Positions 30,607 through 38,259 of a stretch of DNA of 64,000 nt are shown here, in pieces; positions within the stretch are counted from its first letter, which is position 1; each line of letters opens with the position of its first letter. The notes below the pieces were generated by a model. That model was given only the letters and a program-made list of their open reading frames with translations, searched no databases and was not told the origin of the DNA. Both the position numbers and the translations under genes were made by a program. Source of the DNA: CAYQQQ01 sp964420125. Its GTDB lineage: Bacteria > Actinomycetota > Acidimicrobiia > Acidimicrobiales > Microtrichaceae. Location: positions 144,284 through 208,283 of the forward strand of contig CAYQQQ010000004.1 in the NCBI GenBank assembly GCA_964420125.1, given 5' to 3'.

Positions 30607-31401
30607 CTACGGGATGCGCTCGGCGGCGGTCAGGCGGGAGCGAAGGTGGAGCACCGCCTTGGTGTGGATCTGGCACACCCTCGACTCGGTCACGCCGAGC
30701 ACCCGACCCACCTCCTGGAGGGTCAGGTTCTCGTAGTAGTAGAGGGTGAGCACGATCTTCTCCCGCTCGGGGAGGGCGTTGATGGCCTGCCCGAGGAGCT
30801 GACGCGTCTCGGCGATCTCGAAGGCGCCCATGGGACCGTGGGCCGAACGGTCGGCGATCGTGTCGCCGAGGGTGATGGTCTCCCCGCGATCGCCGGAGAC
30901 GGTGAGGATCTCGTCCAACGCCGCCAGCCCGACGTGGGAGATCTGCATCAGCGCGTGCTGGAGCTGATCCTCGCTCCAGCGCAGCTCGGCGGCGAGCTCC
31001 TCGTCGGTGGGTGCCCGGTGGTGTTGGGCCTCGAGGCTGGCGATGGCCTTCTCGATCTGACGGAGCTTGGAGCGGACCGAGCGCGGCACCCAGTCGATGG
31101 AGCGCAGCTCGTCGAGGATGGCTCCCTTGATGCGGGAGATGGCATAGGTCTCGAACTTGAAGCCCCGTTCGGGCTCGAACTTGTCGATGGCGTCGATGAG
31201 GCCGAACATCCCGTAGGAGACGAGGTCGGAGTGCTCGACGTTCTGGGGGAGCCCCGACGCCACGCGCCCGGCCACGAACTTCACCAGCGGCGAGTAGTGC
31301 ACGATCAAGGCGTCACGGGCCCTTGCGGACTCGCTGGCCTTGTACTCGCGCCAGAGCTGGCGGAGCTGGGCGTCGGTCGGGTGGTCGGTGCTCACGGTCA
31401 T
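30607..31401 (-). CDS. whiG: Sigma factor of the WhiG/FliA group
   Basis: Group 3 sigma-70 factor; WhiG drives sporulation genes and FliA flagellar genes in other bacteria. The 264 residues have region 2 (LVKFVAGRVASGLPQNVEHSD, then YGMFGLIDAIDKFEPERGFKFETYA with the -10 recognition helix ISRIKGAILDELR), region 3 (LRQIEKAIASLEAQHHRAPTDEELA) and region 4 (EREKIVLTLYYYENLTLQEVGRVLGV). The gene lies in the syntenic position of Streptomyces whiG. No flagellar or sporulation gene is in the window, so the regulon is unknown. ATG 31401 overlaps the recombinase stop (ATGA). Confidence 0.88.
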   Translation of the reverse strand: MTVSTDHPTDAQLRQLWREYKASESARARDALIVHYSPLVKFVAGRVASGLPQNVEHSDLVSYGMFGLIDAIDKFEPERGFKFETYAISRIKGAILDELRSIDWVPRSVRSKLRQIEKAIASLEAQHHRAPTDEELAAELRWSEDQLQHALMQISHVGLAALDEILTVSGDRGETITLGDTIADRSAHGPMGAFEIAETRQLLGQAINALPEREKIVLTLYYYENLTLQEVGRVLGVTESRVCQIHTKAVLHLRSRLTAAERIP

Positions 31402-32297
31402 GTCGTCGCCCTCGGATGGCTGGAGTCGTAGACACGTCGGAGCCTCTCCCTGCTCACGTGCGTGTAGATCTGGGTGGTCGCCACGTCGGAGTGCCCGAGC
31501 AGCTCCTGCACGACCCGCAGATCGGCACCGCCGTCGAGCAGGTGGGTGGCGAACGAGTGGCGCAGAGCGTGAGGATGCGTGGGCACCGGGGAACGGGCGT
31601 CGAGGAGCCGACGGACGTCGCGCGGGGTGAGTCGCCGGCCCCGCAGGTTGGAGAACAGCGCCGTCGTCGGCGCACCGCCCCAGCGGTCGAGGAAGGCTCC
31701 ACGACCCTCGTCCAGCCATGTCGCCAGCGCAGCCGCTCCCGGATCCGACACGGGGACCATGCGCTGCTTGGACCCCTTCCCCCACACGCGGATCCGCCGC
31801 CGCTCGAGGTCCACGTCCGACAGATCGAGGCCGCAGAGCTCCGAGACCCGCATCCCGGAGCCGTAGAGGAGCTCCAGCACGGCGTCGTCACGGCACCTGC
31901 GTGGATCGCCCGACTGCTGCGGGGCCTCGTCCAACAGCACCTGCAGCTCATCGGGACGCAGGACGCGAGGCAACTTGGATGCACCCCGAGGCGCCCGCAG
32001 CCCGGCGCTGGGATCGACGGGCACGATGCCCGTCCTGGCCGCCCACATGAAGTACCGCCGAAGGGCTGCGGCCGATCGGGCCACGGTGCGAGGGGCGCGA
32101 TCGCGGGTTCGGAGGAACGCCAGGTAGCGCCGGAGCAGGCCGAGGTCGACATCGCTCGGGTGCACCACCGCCCCACGTGCCGCCCAGTCGGCGAACCGAC
32201 GCACCTCCGACGCGTAGGCCGCCACCGAGGAAGCCGCCAGCGCGACACCGGTGGTGAACTCGTCGATCTGCCAGCTCGCGTCTGCCACCAGGGCCAC
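31398..32297 (-). CDS. xerC: Tyrosine recombinase (XerC/XerD type)
   Basis: Site-specific recombinase of the family that resolves chromosome dimers at dif. The 299 residues have an N-terminal SAM-like core-binding domain (about 10-95) and the catalytic domain. The pentad is visible: Arg in YGSGMRVSELCGL, Lys in GKGSKQRMVP, HALRHSFATHLL, GHSDVATTQ and the nucleophile Tyr in IYTHV. Length fits Xer proteins. It sits beside dprA and whiG as in other actinobacteria, not next to mobile-element remnants. The start is GTG 32297, about 100 bases after a TAGTCT box. Confidence 0.9.
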   Translation of the reverse strand: MALVADASWQIDEFTTGVALAASSVAAYASEVRRFADWAARGAVVHPSDVDLGLLRRYLAFLRTRDRAPRTVARSAAALRRYFMWAARTGIVPVDPSAGLRAPRGASKLPRVLRPDELQVLLDEAPQQSGDPRRCRDDAVLELLYGSGMRVSELCGLDLSDVDLERRRIRVWGKGSKQRMVPVSDPGAAALATWLDEGRGAFLDRWGGAPTTALFSNLRGRRLTPRDVRRLLDARSPVPTHPHALRHSFATHLLDGGADLRVVQELLGHSDVATTQIYTHVSRERLRRVYDSSHPRATT

Positions 32298-32375
32298 CCA
32301 CTCGGATCGTCAACGTGCCTCCCCTCCCACATCCTCCCTTCCGCACCGTGCAACCACGCGGATCTCACCCCGGTG

Positions 32376-32406
32376 CTGCAGTGCGGTGGAACATCCCTCA
32401 CTGCAG
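32376..32406 (-). other. Inverted repeat upstream of xerC
   Basis: CTGCAGTG (32376-32383) and CACTGCAG (32399-32406) form an 8-base inverted repeat around 15 bases. It partly overlaps a TAGTCT box at 32405-32410, so it could be an operator or a leader hairpin. The rest of the 190-base gap between dprA and xerC shows nothing I recognise. Confidence 0.3.
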
Positions 32407-32410
32407 ACTA
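32405..32410 (-). promoter_or_regulatory. Possible -10 box TAGTCT of xerC-whiG
   Basis: TAGTCT on the minus strand, about 108 bases before the GTG of xerC. No clear -35. Confidence 0.25.
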
Positions 32411-32488
32411 GCGAACGCGAGGCGTGATCGGAACACCACTCAGCGCAATGTCTGCCGCCAGCCCTGGAGAACGACCCGCAGCATCGGC

Positions 32489-33637
32489 TCACGACCCTGA
32501 CCCACCGGCTTCGATCCAGCCTCCACGCCGGACGAGCAGGCCTCGGGCCTCCAACTCCGAAAGCGCCGCGCCGAGCTCCCCGAGCCCCACCCCGGTGGCG
32601 GCCAGCACCCCGTCGGTGGTCCGAGGCGCCTGTTCCACCAGGTCGAGCACCGAGGCCGCCAGCTCGGTCATCGATCCCCTCTCGACCCGGTCGTGGGGAC
32701 CGGACGAGGCCGGGATGGAGGGAGCCGAGCGGTCGAGCACGCCGAGGAGGCTCAGCATGCAGCAGACGTCGAGCGCCCCGGTGCACACGTGAGCCCCATC
32801 ACGAAGCAGCAGGTGGCAGCCGGCAGAGGTCGATCGCTCGACGGAGCCCGGCACGGCCATCACGATCCGGTCACGGTGCACGGCCTCCGCCACCGTCAGC
32901 ATCGAACCGCCGGCCGGCGGCGACTCGACGACCACGAGCACATGAGCCAGAGCTGCGATGCAGCGGTTGCGTGCCGGGAATCTCCACGGTGCCGAGGCAA
33001 CGCCCGGCGGCACCTCGGAGTAGATGGTGCCGCGCTCGGCCACCGCCCGTGCCAGCCCCCTGTTGCGCACCGGACACGGCCGGTCGTGCCCTGCTCCGAC
33101 GACCGCCACCGGAGGCGTCGACCCCTGGAGCGCACCCGCATGGGCCGCAGCGTCCACGCCGAGCGCCAGCCCCGACACGACGCTGACGCCCGCCTCCGAG
33201 AGCTCACGACCCAGTCGCTCGGCCAGCCGCAGGCCGTAGGGGCTGGCACGTCGGGTTCCCACCACCGCCACCAACGCCTCCGTCCCGACCAGCCCCTGCC
33301 CCCGCTCGAAGAGCACCGGCGGCGGATCGACGTCCGCTCCAAGGCGGACCGGCAGGCTGGAGCCGTGGCTCACCCGCACGTCGAGACGACCGAGCAGCTG
33401 CTCCATGCGCTGTGGCCAGGGCCCCGCTGCGTGCTCTCGCCATCGCTGCAGGAGCTGCGCATCGATCCTCAGCGCAGCGTCACGTCGGCTGCGGGCACCC
33501 TCCGCCCTCAGCGCACCGAGCCGAAGTCGCTCCCAGGTCTCCATCGGATCCCCCAGGTCCACCAACCACCGCAGCCGGGCCGGACCGGCGTCGGGCAGGG
33601 AGGCCAGCGCCGCCAGGTGGTGCTCCGCCGAGCTCAC
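32489..33637 (-). CDS. dprA: DNA-processing protein DprA
   Basis: Rossmann-fold protein that binds incoming single-stranded DNA and loads RecA during natural transformation; widely kept in bacteria not known to be competent. The 382 residues have an N-terminal SAM-like part, the DprA core (VAVVGTRRASPYGLRLAERL, VSVVSGLALGVDAAAHAGAL, FPARNRCIAALAHVLVVVES) and a C-terminal winged-helix domain (about 315-375). GTG 33637 overlaps the comM stop (GTGA), so the two are coupled. Confidence 0.93.
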   Translation of the reverse strand: MSSAEHHLAALASLPDAGPARLRWLVDLGDPMETWERLRLGALRAEGARSRRDAALRIDAQLLQRWREHAAGPWPQRMEQLLGRLDVRVSHGSSLPVRLGADVDPPPVLFERGQGLVGTEALVAVVGTRRASPYGLRLAERLGRELSEAGVSVVSGLALGVDAAAHAGALQGSTPPVAVVGAGHDRPCPVRNRGLARAVAERGTIYSEVPPGVASAPWRFPARNRCIAALAHVLVVVESPPAGGSMLTVAEAVHRDRIVMAVPGSVERSTSAGCHLLLRDGAHVCTGALDVCCMLSLLGVLDRSAPSIPASSGPHDRVERGSMTELAASVLDLVEQAPRTTDGVLAATGVGLGELGAALSELEARGLLVRRGGWIEAGGSGS

Positions 33638-35136
33638 GTCGGGGCTCCGACGACCTGATCGCCCCCCCTGAGCATCGCGGCCTGCTCGACCAGTTCGGGC
33701 CGGAGCGGAGGCCCCTCGCCGCGGAGGTCGGCGAGGGTGAGCGCCAGCGCACGGACCCGCTCCGCGCCTCGCATGGTCAACGCACCGACCTCCAGCCACC
33801 GCTGCAGCATCGCCTGGGCCGGGGCCGCCAGCGGGGCGGCATGCTGCAGCGCGCTGCCCCGCAGCGAGCGGTTGGCGGGCACACCCCGGGCCCTCGCCCT
33901 TCGTCGGGCTGCTTCGACTCGGGCCCTCACCTCGGCAGAGCACTCCCCCTCGGCGACGTCGAACACCGTGGCCGCATCGGGTGGACCCACCCCCAACCGC
34001 AGGTCGAAGCGGTCGATCAGCGGCCCGCTCAGACGTCTGGCGTAGCGACCTAGCTGCGACTCCCCGCAGCGGCACCGACCCCACCGACCCACACCGCACG
34101 GACAGGGGTTCGTCGCGCCCACCAGCAGCACCCGAGCGGGCAGCTCCACCGAGATCGAGGCCCGGGACACCTGGATCACCCCCGACTCCAGCGGTTGGCG
34201 CAGCGCATCGAGGTGCGACACCGGGAACTCCGCCAGCTCGTCCAGGAACAGGACACCGGAGCTGGCCAGGCTCACCTCGCCGGGCCGCAGCACGTGGGAT
34301 CCGCCACCCACCAGCGCCGTGAGCGACGCCGTGTGGTGCGGCGAGCGGAACGGAGGTCGACGGATCAAGCGGGGATCGGTGTCGAGGATCCCCGCCGCCG
34401 AGTGGACCCTGGTGACGGCCAGCGCCTCGTCGTCGCTCAGGTCTGGCAGCAGGGAGGGCAGGCGCTCGGCGAGCATCGTCTTGCCCGCACCGGGGGGACC
34501 CACCATCAACACGTGGTGCCCCCCGGCGGCAGCCACCTCCAGCGCCATCCGCGCCACCGGCTGGCCCCGCACCTCGGCCAGGTCGGCGGCCGAGGCGAGC
34601 GTGGCGCGCTCCGCGGTCCGCGGCGGCTCGGGCCACTGCGCCGCTCCGGCCAGGCACCGGAGCAGTCCCTGAATCGTGGTGGCCCCGACGGCGTCGGGGC
34701 GTGCGAGCCGGGCCTCGGCGAGCGCCTCGAGTGGCACCACGGGCCGATCGCGGCACACCGAGGCCAGCGGCAGCATCCCCACCACCGACCGGATCGCGCC
34801 GTCGAGGCCGAGCTCGCCGAGGAAGCCCCAGCCCCCCAACAGCTCCGGGCGGACCTGCTCGGATGCGGCCAGGTAGGCCACGGCGATGGCCAGGTCGAGG
34901 GAAGCGCCCGCCTTGCGGAGGTGCGTGGGAGCCAGGTTGACCGTGACCCGGGACGGCGGCCACTTCAGCTCCGAGGACAGCAGAGCAGATCGCACCCGGT
35001 CGCGGGCCTCCCGACAGGACGCGTCCGGGAGGCCGACGATCGTGAAGCCGGGCAAGCCGTTGGAGACGTGCACCTCCACCTGCACCGGGCGTCCGTCGAC
35101 CCCGAGCAACGTCGCCGATGCAACGCAGGCCAACAC
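33634..35136 (-). CDS. comM: ComM-type Mg-chelatase-like AAA+ ATPase
   Basis: Hexameric helicase homologue that promotes branch migration during transformation in Gram-negative species. The 500 residues contain an N-terminal Lon-like domain (SNGLPGFTIVGLPDASCREA, then TVNLAPTHLRKAGASLDLAI), Walker A GPPGAGKT (about 211), Walker B GVLFLDELAEF and the zinc-like cluster NPCPCGVGRWGRCRCGE. GTG 35136 is chosen because a perfect GGAGG lies seven bases upstream and the encoded start (VLACVASATLLGVDG) matches the family; an upstream GTG at 35193 has no ribosome site. Confidence 0.93.
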   Translation of the reverse strand: MLACVASATLLGVDGRPVQVEVHVSNGLPGFTIVGLPDASCREARDRVRSALLSSELKWPPSRVTVNLAPTHLRKAGASLDLAIAVAYLAASEQVRPELLGGWGFLGELGLDGAIRSVVGMLPLASVCRDRPVVPLEALAEARLARPDAVGATTIQGLLRCLAGAAQWPEPPRTAERATLASAADLAEVRGQPVARMALEVAAAGGHHVLMVGPPGAGKTMLAERLPSLLPDLSDDEALAVTRVHSAAGILDTDPRLIRRPPFRSPHHTASLTALVGGGSHVLRPGEVSLASSGVLFLDELAEFPVSHLDALRQPLESGVIQVSRASISVELPARVLLVGATNPCPCGVGRWGRCRCGESQLGRYARRLSGPLIDRFDLRLGVGPPDAATVFDVAEGECSAEVRARVEAARRRARARGVPANRSLRGSALQHAAPLAAPAQAMLQRWLEVGALTMRGAERVRALALTLADLRGEGPPLRPELVEQAAMLRGGDQVVGAPT

Positions 35137-35240
35137 GGTGAGACCTCCTGGTGGACCACCCCCTGCGGGAAGCCGAGGTGGAGAGGCAGACACGCTGCGA
35201 GCCGTTGACGGTGGATGAACGGTAGTGCGCTCGACGCGGC

Positions 35241-35280
35241 CGGACCACCGGGGTCACCGGGTGGTCCGACCCGGTGACCC
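35241..35280. other. Two interlocked, mutually exclusive hairpins
   Basis: CGGACCACC (35241-35249) pairs with GGTGGTCCG (35260-35268), while GGGTCACCGGG (35251-35261) pairs perfectly with CCCGGTGACCC (35270-35280). The arms interleave, so only one can form at a time in RNA. The site lies in the 214-base gap between echA and comM, without a U-tract on either strand. Confidence 0.6.
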
Positions 35281-35350
35281 GGCGAAGCGCACCAGCTCGC
35301 TGGCGGACGTGCGACGCCCCGACGAGCGCGTTGGTCTGCGCCCAGCCGGT

Positions 35351-36163
35351 CTAGCGGCCGCGGAACTCCGGCTCGCGCTTGTCGAGGAAGGCGGCCACGG
35401 CTTCCGCCACGTCCTCGGTGCCGAAGTTCACCGCCTGCACCATGGTCTCGGCCTCGAGCGCCTGGTCCAACGACGACGAGATCCCCGCGTTCAACAGGCG
35501 CTTCGTGGCCGCCAGAGCGATGGGCGGTCCGGCGGCGAGCCGGCCGGCCCACTCCGCCACGGCCTCGTCGAGCAGCTCGTGGGGCACGACGCGGTTGACC
35601 AGCCCGATCCGCTCGGCCTCCGCCGCGTCCACCACGTCGGCCAGCAGCGCCATCTGCTTGGCCCGGTGCAGCCCGACGAGGCGGGGCAGCACCCACGAGC
35701 CTCCGAAGTCCACCGACAGGCCGCGCCGAGCGAAGACCTGGATGAAGCTCGCCTCCTCCGACGCCACCACGAGGTCGGCTGCGAGGGCCAGGTTGGCGCC
35801 GGCCCCCGCCGCCACCCCGTTGAGCTTCGCCACGACCGGTTGGGGGATGCCGTGCACCGCCAAGGCGGCCTCCGCCGTGCGGCGCATCTGGTCCACGAGG
35901 TGGCGTTCCTCCCCGGCGGCACCCTCGCCTGCAGCAGCGGCGGCCAGGTCGGCACCCGAGCAGAACGCCCGGCCCGCGCCCGTGAGCACAAGGCAGCGGA
36001 CCTCGGAGCTCTCGCTCACCCACCGCCCGAGCTCGATCAGGCCGGCCCACATGTCGCGATCGATGGCGTTCAACCGCTGCGGGCGGTTCAGCGTGGCGGT
36101 GGCGACCCCTCCGTCGAGCTCGAAGGCGATGGTGCCGTCACCGAAATCCTGAGGAACCGACAT
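35351..36163 (-). CDS. Enoyl-CoA hydratase/isomerase family protein
   Basis: Crotonase-fold enzyme acting on CoA thioesters. The 270 residues show ATATLNRPQRLNAID, the oxyanion-hole segments RAFCSGADLAA and GVAAGAGANLALAADLVVAS, and FARRGLSVDFGGSWVLPRLVG, where PaaG-like members keep an Asp. The hydratase Glu pair is not clearly both present, so isomerase or another crotonase reaction is equally possible. The start ATG 36163 has TATGCT eight bases upstream, overlapping the -10 box of the divergent gene. Confidence 0.85.
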   Translation of the reverse strand: MSVPQDFGDGTIAFELDGGVATATLNRPQRLNAIDRDMWAGLIELGRWVSESSEVRCLVLTGAGRAFCSGADLAAAAAGEGAAGEERHLVDQMRRTAEAALAVHGIPQPVVAKLNGVAAGAGANLALAADLVVASEEASFIQVFARRGLSVDFGGSWVLPRLVGLHRAKQMALLADVVDAAEAERIGLVNRVVPHELLDEAVAEWAGRLAAGPPIALAATKRLLNAGISSSLDQALEAETMVQAVNFGTEDVAEAVAAFLDKREPEFRGR

Positions 36164-36171
36164 GGCGCAGC

Positions 36172-36179
36172 AGCATACT
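36172..36179. promoter_or_regulatory. Shared -10 element of two divergent leaderless genes
   Basis: The eight bases AGCATACT read CATACT toward the plus-strand gene (six bases before GTG 36186) and TATGCT toward the minus-strand gene (eight bases before ATG 36163). The whole intergenic region is only 22 bases. Both -10 boxes overlap by four bases, so one polymerase footprint must serve both directions. Confidence 0.55.
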
Positions 36180-36185
36180 GATGGC

Positions 36186-36863
36186 GTGACGGAGGACCCG
36201 CCCGGCGATCCCCTGGAACCCTCGCGCTGGCGTCGGGGGGAGGACCCCGAGTTCACCCGACCCGCCACCTTCACCGACGGCGTGTACGCCATCGCCCTCA
36301 CCCTGCTGGTCCTCGGCATCCGCGTGGAGGGCCTGCGCGACCCGGACTCCCCGACCGCCATGTGGCACGCGCTCGACGCCCTCATACCCGATCTGATCGC
36401 CTTCGCGATCGCCTTCGTGCTCCTCGGTCGCTACTGGATGGCCCACCACGACTTCTACTCCACCTTGGGTGCGATCGATCGGGGTCTCGTGGGCCTGACC
36501 CTCGTGTACCTGATCTTCGTGGCATTCCTGCCGTTCCCCACGTCGCTGGTGGGCGAGTACGAGTCCAACCCGGTCTCGGTCCTCGTGTTCGCGCTGGTGC
36601 TCAGCGGGATCAGCGGCATGGAGACCGCCATGTTCGTCCACGCCCACCGGCGCCGCCTGCTGCGCGTTCCGCTGTCACCGGCGATGTTCCGATGGGGCGT
36701 GATGGCATCCCTCCAGCCGGTCGCCGTGTTCCTGGTGACCATGCCGTTCGCCTACCTGAGCAGCACGGGAGTGCTGCTCAGCTGGGCCGTGCTCTTCACC
36801 CTCCTCAACCGGCTCACCCGTCGCTTCGCCCCCGACGCCGTCCGGAACGAGTCGGGTGCGTGA
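36186..36863 (+). CDS. TMEM175/DUF1211-like potassium channel protein
   Basis: A 225-residue membrane protein with about six helices. The first helix carries the family motif FTDGVYAIALTLLVLGIRV after an Arg/Pro lead, as in bacterial TMEM175 channels that conduct potassium through a pore lined by hydrophobic residues of helix 1. Bacterial members have one such repeat per subunit and form tetramers. GTG 36186 is preferred over ATG 36162 because the -10 box CATACT lies between them. It is divergent from the crotonase gene and followed by two very small genes. Confidence 0.8.
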   Translation: MTEDPPGDPLEPSRWRRGEDPEFTRPATFTDGVYAIALTLLVLGIRVEGLRDPDSPTAMWHALDALIPDLIAFAIAFVLLGRYWMAHHDFYSTLGAIDRGLVGLTLVYLIFVAFLPFPTSLVGEYESNPVSVLVFALVLSGISGMETAMFVHAHRRRLLRVPLSPAMFRWGVMASLQPVAVFLVTMPFAYLSSTGVLLSWAVLFTLLNRLTRRFAPDAVRNESGA

Positions 36864-36899
36864 TCACCCGTGCTGCCACCCGGGAGCGACAATGGTCCG

Positions 36900-37010
36900 A
36901 TGGGCCTCGATCCCCACCGACCACGACGTCGATCGCCAGCCGACCTGCTGATGGTGACCGGTGCGCTGCTCGTCGCGGCGGTACTGGTGCTGTGGGCTGC
37001 GCTCGGGTGA
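36900..37010 (+). CDS. 36-residue single-helix membrane protein
   Basis: ATG 36900 opens a 36-codon frame: a short Arg-rich head (MGLDPHRPRRRSPADLL) and one hydrophobic helix (VTGALLVAAVLVLWAALG) to TGA 37008-37010. The positive-inside pattern fits a small inner-membrane protein with its N-terminus inside. It lies 36 bases after the TMEM175-like gene and nine before the next start, on the same strand. No homologue is recognised and the ribosome site is weak. Confidence 0.4.
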   Translation: MGLDPHRPRRRSPADLLMVTGALLVAAVLVLWAALG

Positions 37011-37019
37011 CCTCCGGCC

Positions 37020-37244
37020 ATGCCACGCCCTCCGCGCACCCCTGAGTTCACCGCCACCGTCGAGTGCGAGGTGCGTCGCGTGCAGCCCTACCAGGCCACC
37101 AAGGCCTACCTCTGCCCGGGGTGCAACCGCGACATCCCCGCCGGCACCGGCCACGTGGTCGCCGTCCCGCTCGAAGCCCCCGACCTTCGCCGCCACTGGC
37201 ACCGCGGGTGCTGGGATCAGCGGCGTCGCAGGATGCCACGTTGA
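37020..37244 (+). CDS. Small putative zinc-binding protein
   Basis: A 74-residue basic protein. CPGC near residue 32 and a later HWHRGCW supply candidate zinc ligands (Cys, Cys, His, Cys), around the segment NRDIPAGTGHVVAVPLEAPD. Similar short proteins with CPGC...HWHxxCW occur in many actinobacteria, sometimes annotated as ATP/GTP-binding without evidence. The start ATG 37020 lies nine bases after the 36-residue gene, so the pair may be cotranscribed. It is convergent with yraN. Confidence 0.65.
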   Translation: MPRPPRTPEFTATVECEVRRVQPYQATKAYLCPGCNRDIPAGTGHVVAVPLEAPDLRRHWHRGCWDQRRRRMPR

Positions 37245-37271
37245 GCGACGCGCGAAGCCCCGATCCCCGGC

Positions 37272-37652
37272 TCAGAACGCCGACTCGGTGAGCTCCACGC
37301 GACCGTTGAGCACCGCAGCGATGTCGAAGCGGATCGCCGCGATGCCCCTCGGACGAACCTGTCGCAGGTACTCGGCGGCCGCCGCCCGCAGTCGACGGAC
37401 GCGGCGATGGTCCACCGCCTCGACCGGCGATCCCCAACGCGTGGACGAACGCGCCTTGACCTCGCAGAACACCAGCAGGTCACCCCGGCGGAGCACGAGG
37501 TCCAATTCGCCCTCCGGGCAGCGCCAGTTGCGATGCACCACCCGGAAGCCCCGTCTCCGGTACCACTCGGCCGCTCGGCGTTCACCGTCGGCTCCGAGCC
37601 GCAGGTGATCGAAGCGCGATCCGGCTGCTCGGCCGTCGCTCGCACCGGCCAT
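37272..37652 (-). CDS. yraN: UPF0102 / YraN-family nuclease-fold protein
   Basis: A 126-residue protein of the restriction-endonuclease-like fold. The core is GADGERRAAEWYRRRGFRVV, then PEGELDLVLRRGDLLVFCEVKARSS with the GExDLI-type and EVK metal and catalytic residues. Family members stand next to comM/dprA or rplS in many bacteria; a DNA-processing role is assumed but the reaction is not settled. ATG 37652 lies about 70 bases after a TAGGCT box with a hairpin between. Confidence 0.88.
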   Translation of the reverse strand: MAGASDGRAAGSRFDHLRLGADGERRAAEWYRRRGFRVVHRNWRCPEGELDLVLRRGDLLVFCEVKARSSTRWGSPVEAVDHRRVRRLRAAAAEYLRQVRPRGIAAIRFDIAAVLNGRVELTESAF

Positions 37653-37687
37653 GATCCCTCCCAGCGCCCGGTGGTCGCAGGGAGGCG

Positions 37688-37706
37688 ACGCCGGAAGATC
37701 CGGCGT
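37688..37706 (-). other. Perfect 8-bp hairpin between rplS and yraN
   Basis: ACGCCGGA and TCCGGCGT pair around AGA/TCT. It is 60 bases beyond the rplS stop and in the presumed leader of yraN. No U-tract, so it may be an rplS 3' structure or a yraN leader element. Confidence 0.45.
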
Positions 37707-37722
37707 GGCACGGGCGCCGACG

Positions 37723-37728
37723 AGCCTA
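37723..37728 (-). promoter_or_regulatory. Possible yraN -10 box (TAGGCT)
   Basis: TAGGCT on the minus strand, 70 bases before ATG 37652. No clear -35. Confidence 0.25.
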
Positions 37729-37766
37729 ACCGCAGATGCGGGTCGCGCTGGGCTCCGGGCAGGCGG

Positions 37767-38111
37767 TCAGTCCCGCTTCTCCTTGACCCGGGCCGCCTTC
37801 CCGACGCGGTCTCGCAGGTAGTAGAGCTTGGCGCGCCGGACGTCGCCCCGACTGAACACCTCGATGTGGTCGATGATCGGAGAGTGCAACGGGAACGTCC
37901 GCTCGACTCCGACGCCGCTGGAGAGCTTGCGCACGGTGAACGTCTCGTGCAGGCCGCCGCCGCTGCGGCGGATGACGACGCCCTGGAACACCTGCAGGCG
38001 CTCCTTGTTGCCCTCGACCACCTTGACGTGCACCTTCAACGTGTCGCCGGGCGCGAAGTCGGGGACGTCGTCGCGCATGCTGGCCTGGTCGATCACATCG
38101 GTGGACTTCAT
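37767..38111 (-). CDS. rplS: 50S ribosomal protein L19
   Basis: Large-subunit protein at the 30S-50S interface. The 114 residues match the family: PDFAPGDTLKVHVKVVEG, QVFQGVVIRRSGGGLHETFT and the end RDRVGKAARVKEKRD. ATG 38111 has GGAGACCGAG upstream. It follows trmD after 148 bases and has its own TACAGT box, so it may be transcribed separately from rpsP-khpA-rimM-trmD. Confidence 0.96.
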   Translation of the reverse strand: MKSTDVIDQASMRDDVPDFAPGDTLKVHVKVVEGNKERLQVFQGVVIRRSGGGLHETFTVRKLSSGVGVERTFPLHSPIIDHIEVFSRGDVRRAKLYYLRDRVGKAARVKEKRD

Positions 38112-38198
38112 CTCGGTCTCCTGGGACGCCGCCGGACGACCTCCGGGCGGTGAGCGTGAGTCGGTGCGACCCTCCGGGGCGCTGCACACGAACGTCCC

Positions 38199-38204
38199 AC
38201 TGTA
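38199..38204 (-). promoter_or_regulatory. Possible rplS -10 box (TACAGT)
   Basis: TACAGT on the minus strand, giving a leader of about 80 bases before rplS. The -35 is poor (TTTCTC at 18 bases). Confidence 0.35.
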
Positions 38205-38259
38205 GTGCTCCGCCGGGAGCCGGAGAAACCCGTCGGGGCCGCGCGGTGGCGTGCCGACG

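Noticed and set aside
31398..32297. Tyrosine recombinase as evidence of an integrated element
   Set aside because: Size, motifs and position beside dprA and whiG fit a chromosomal Xer recombinase; no att repeats, tRNA or phage genes nearby.
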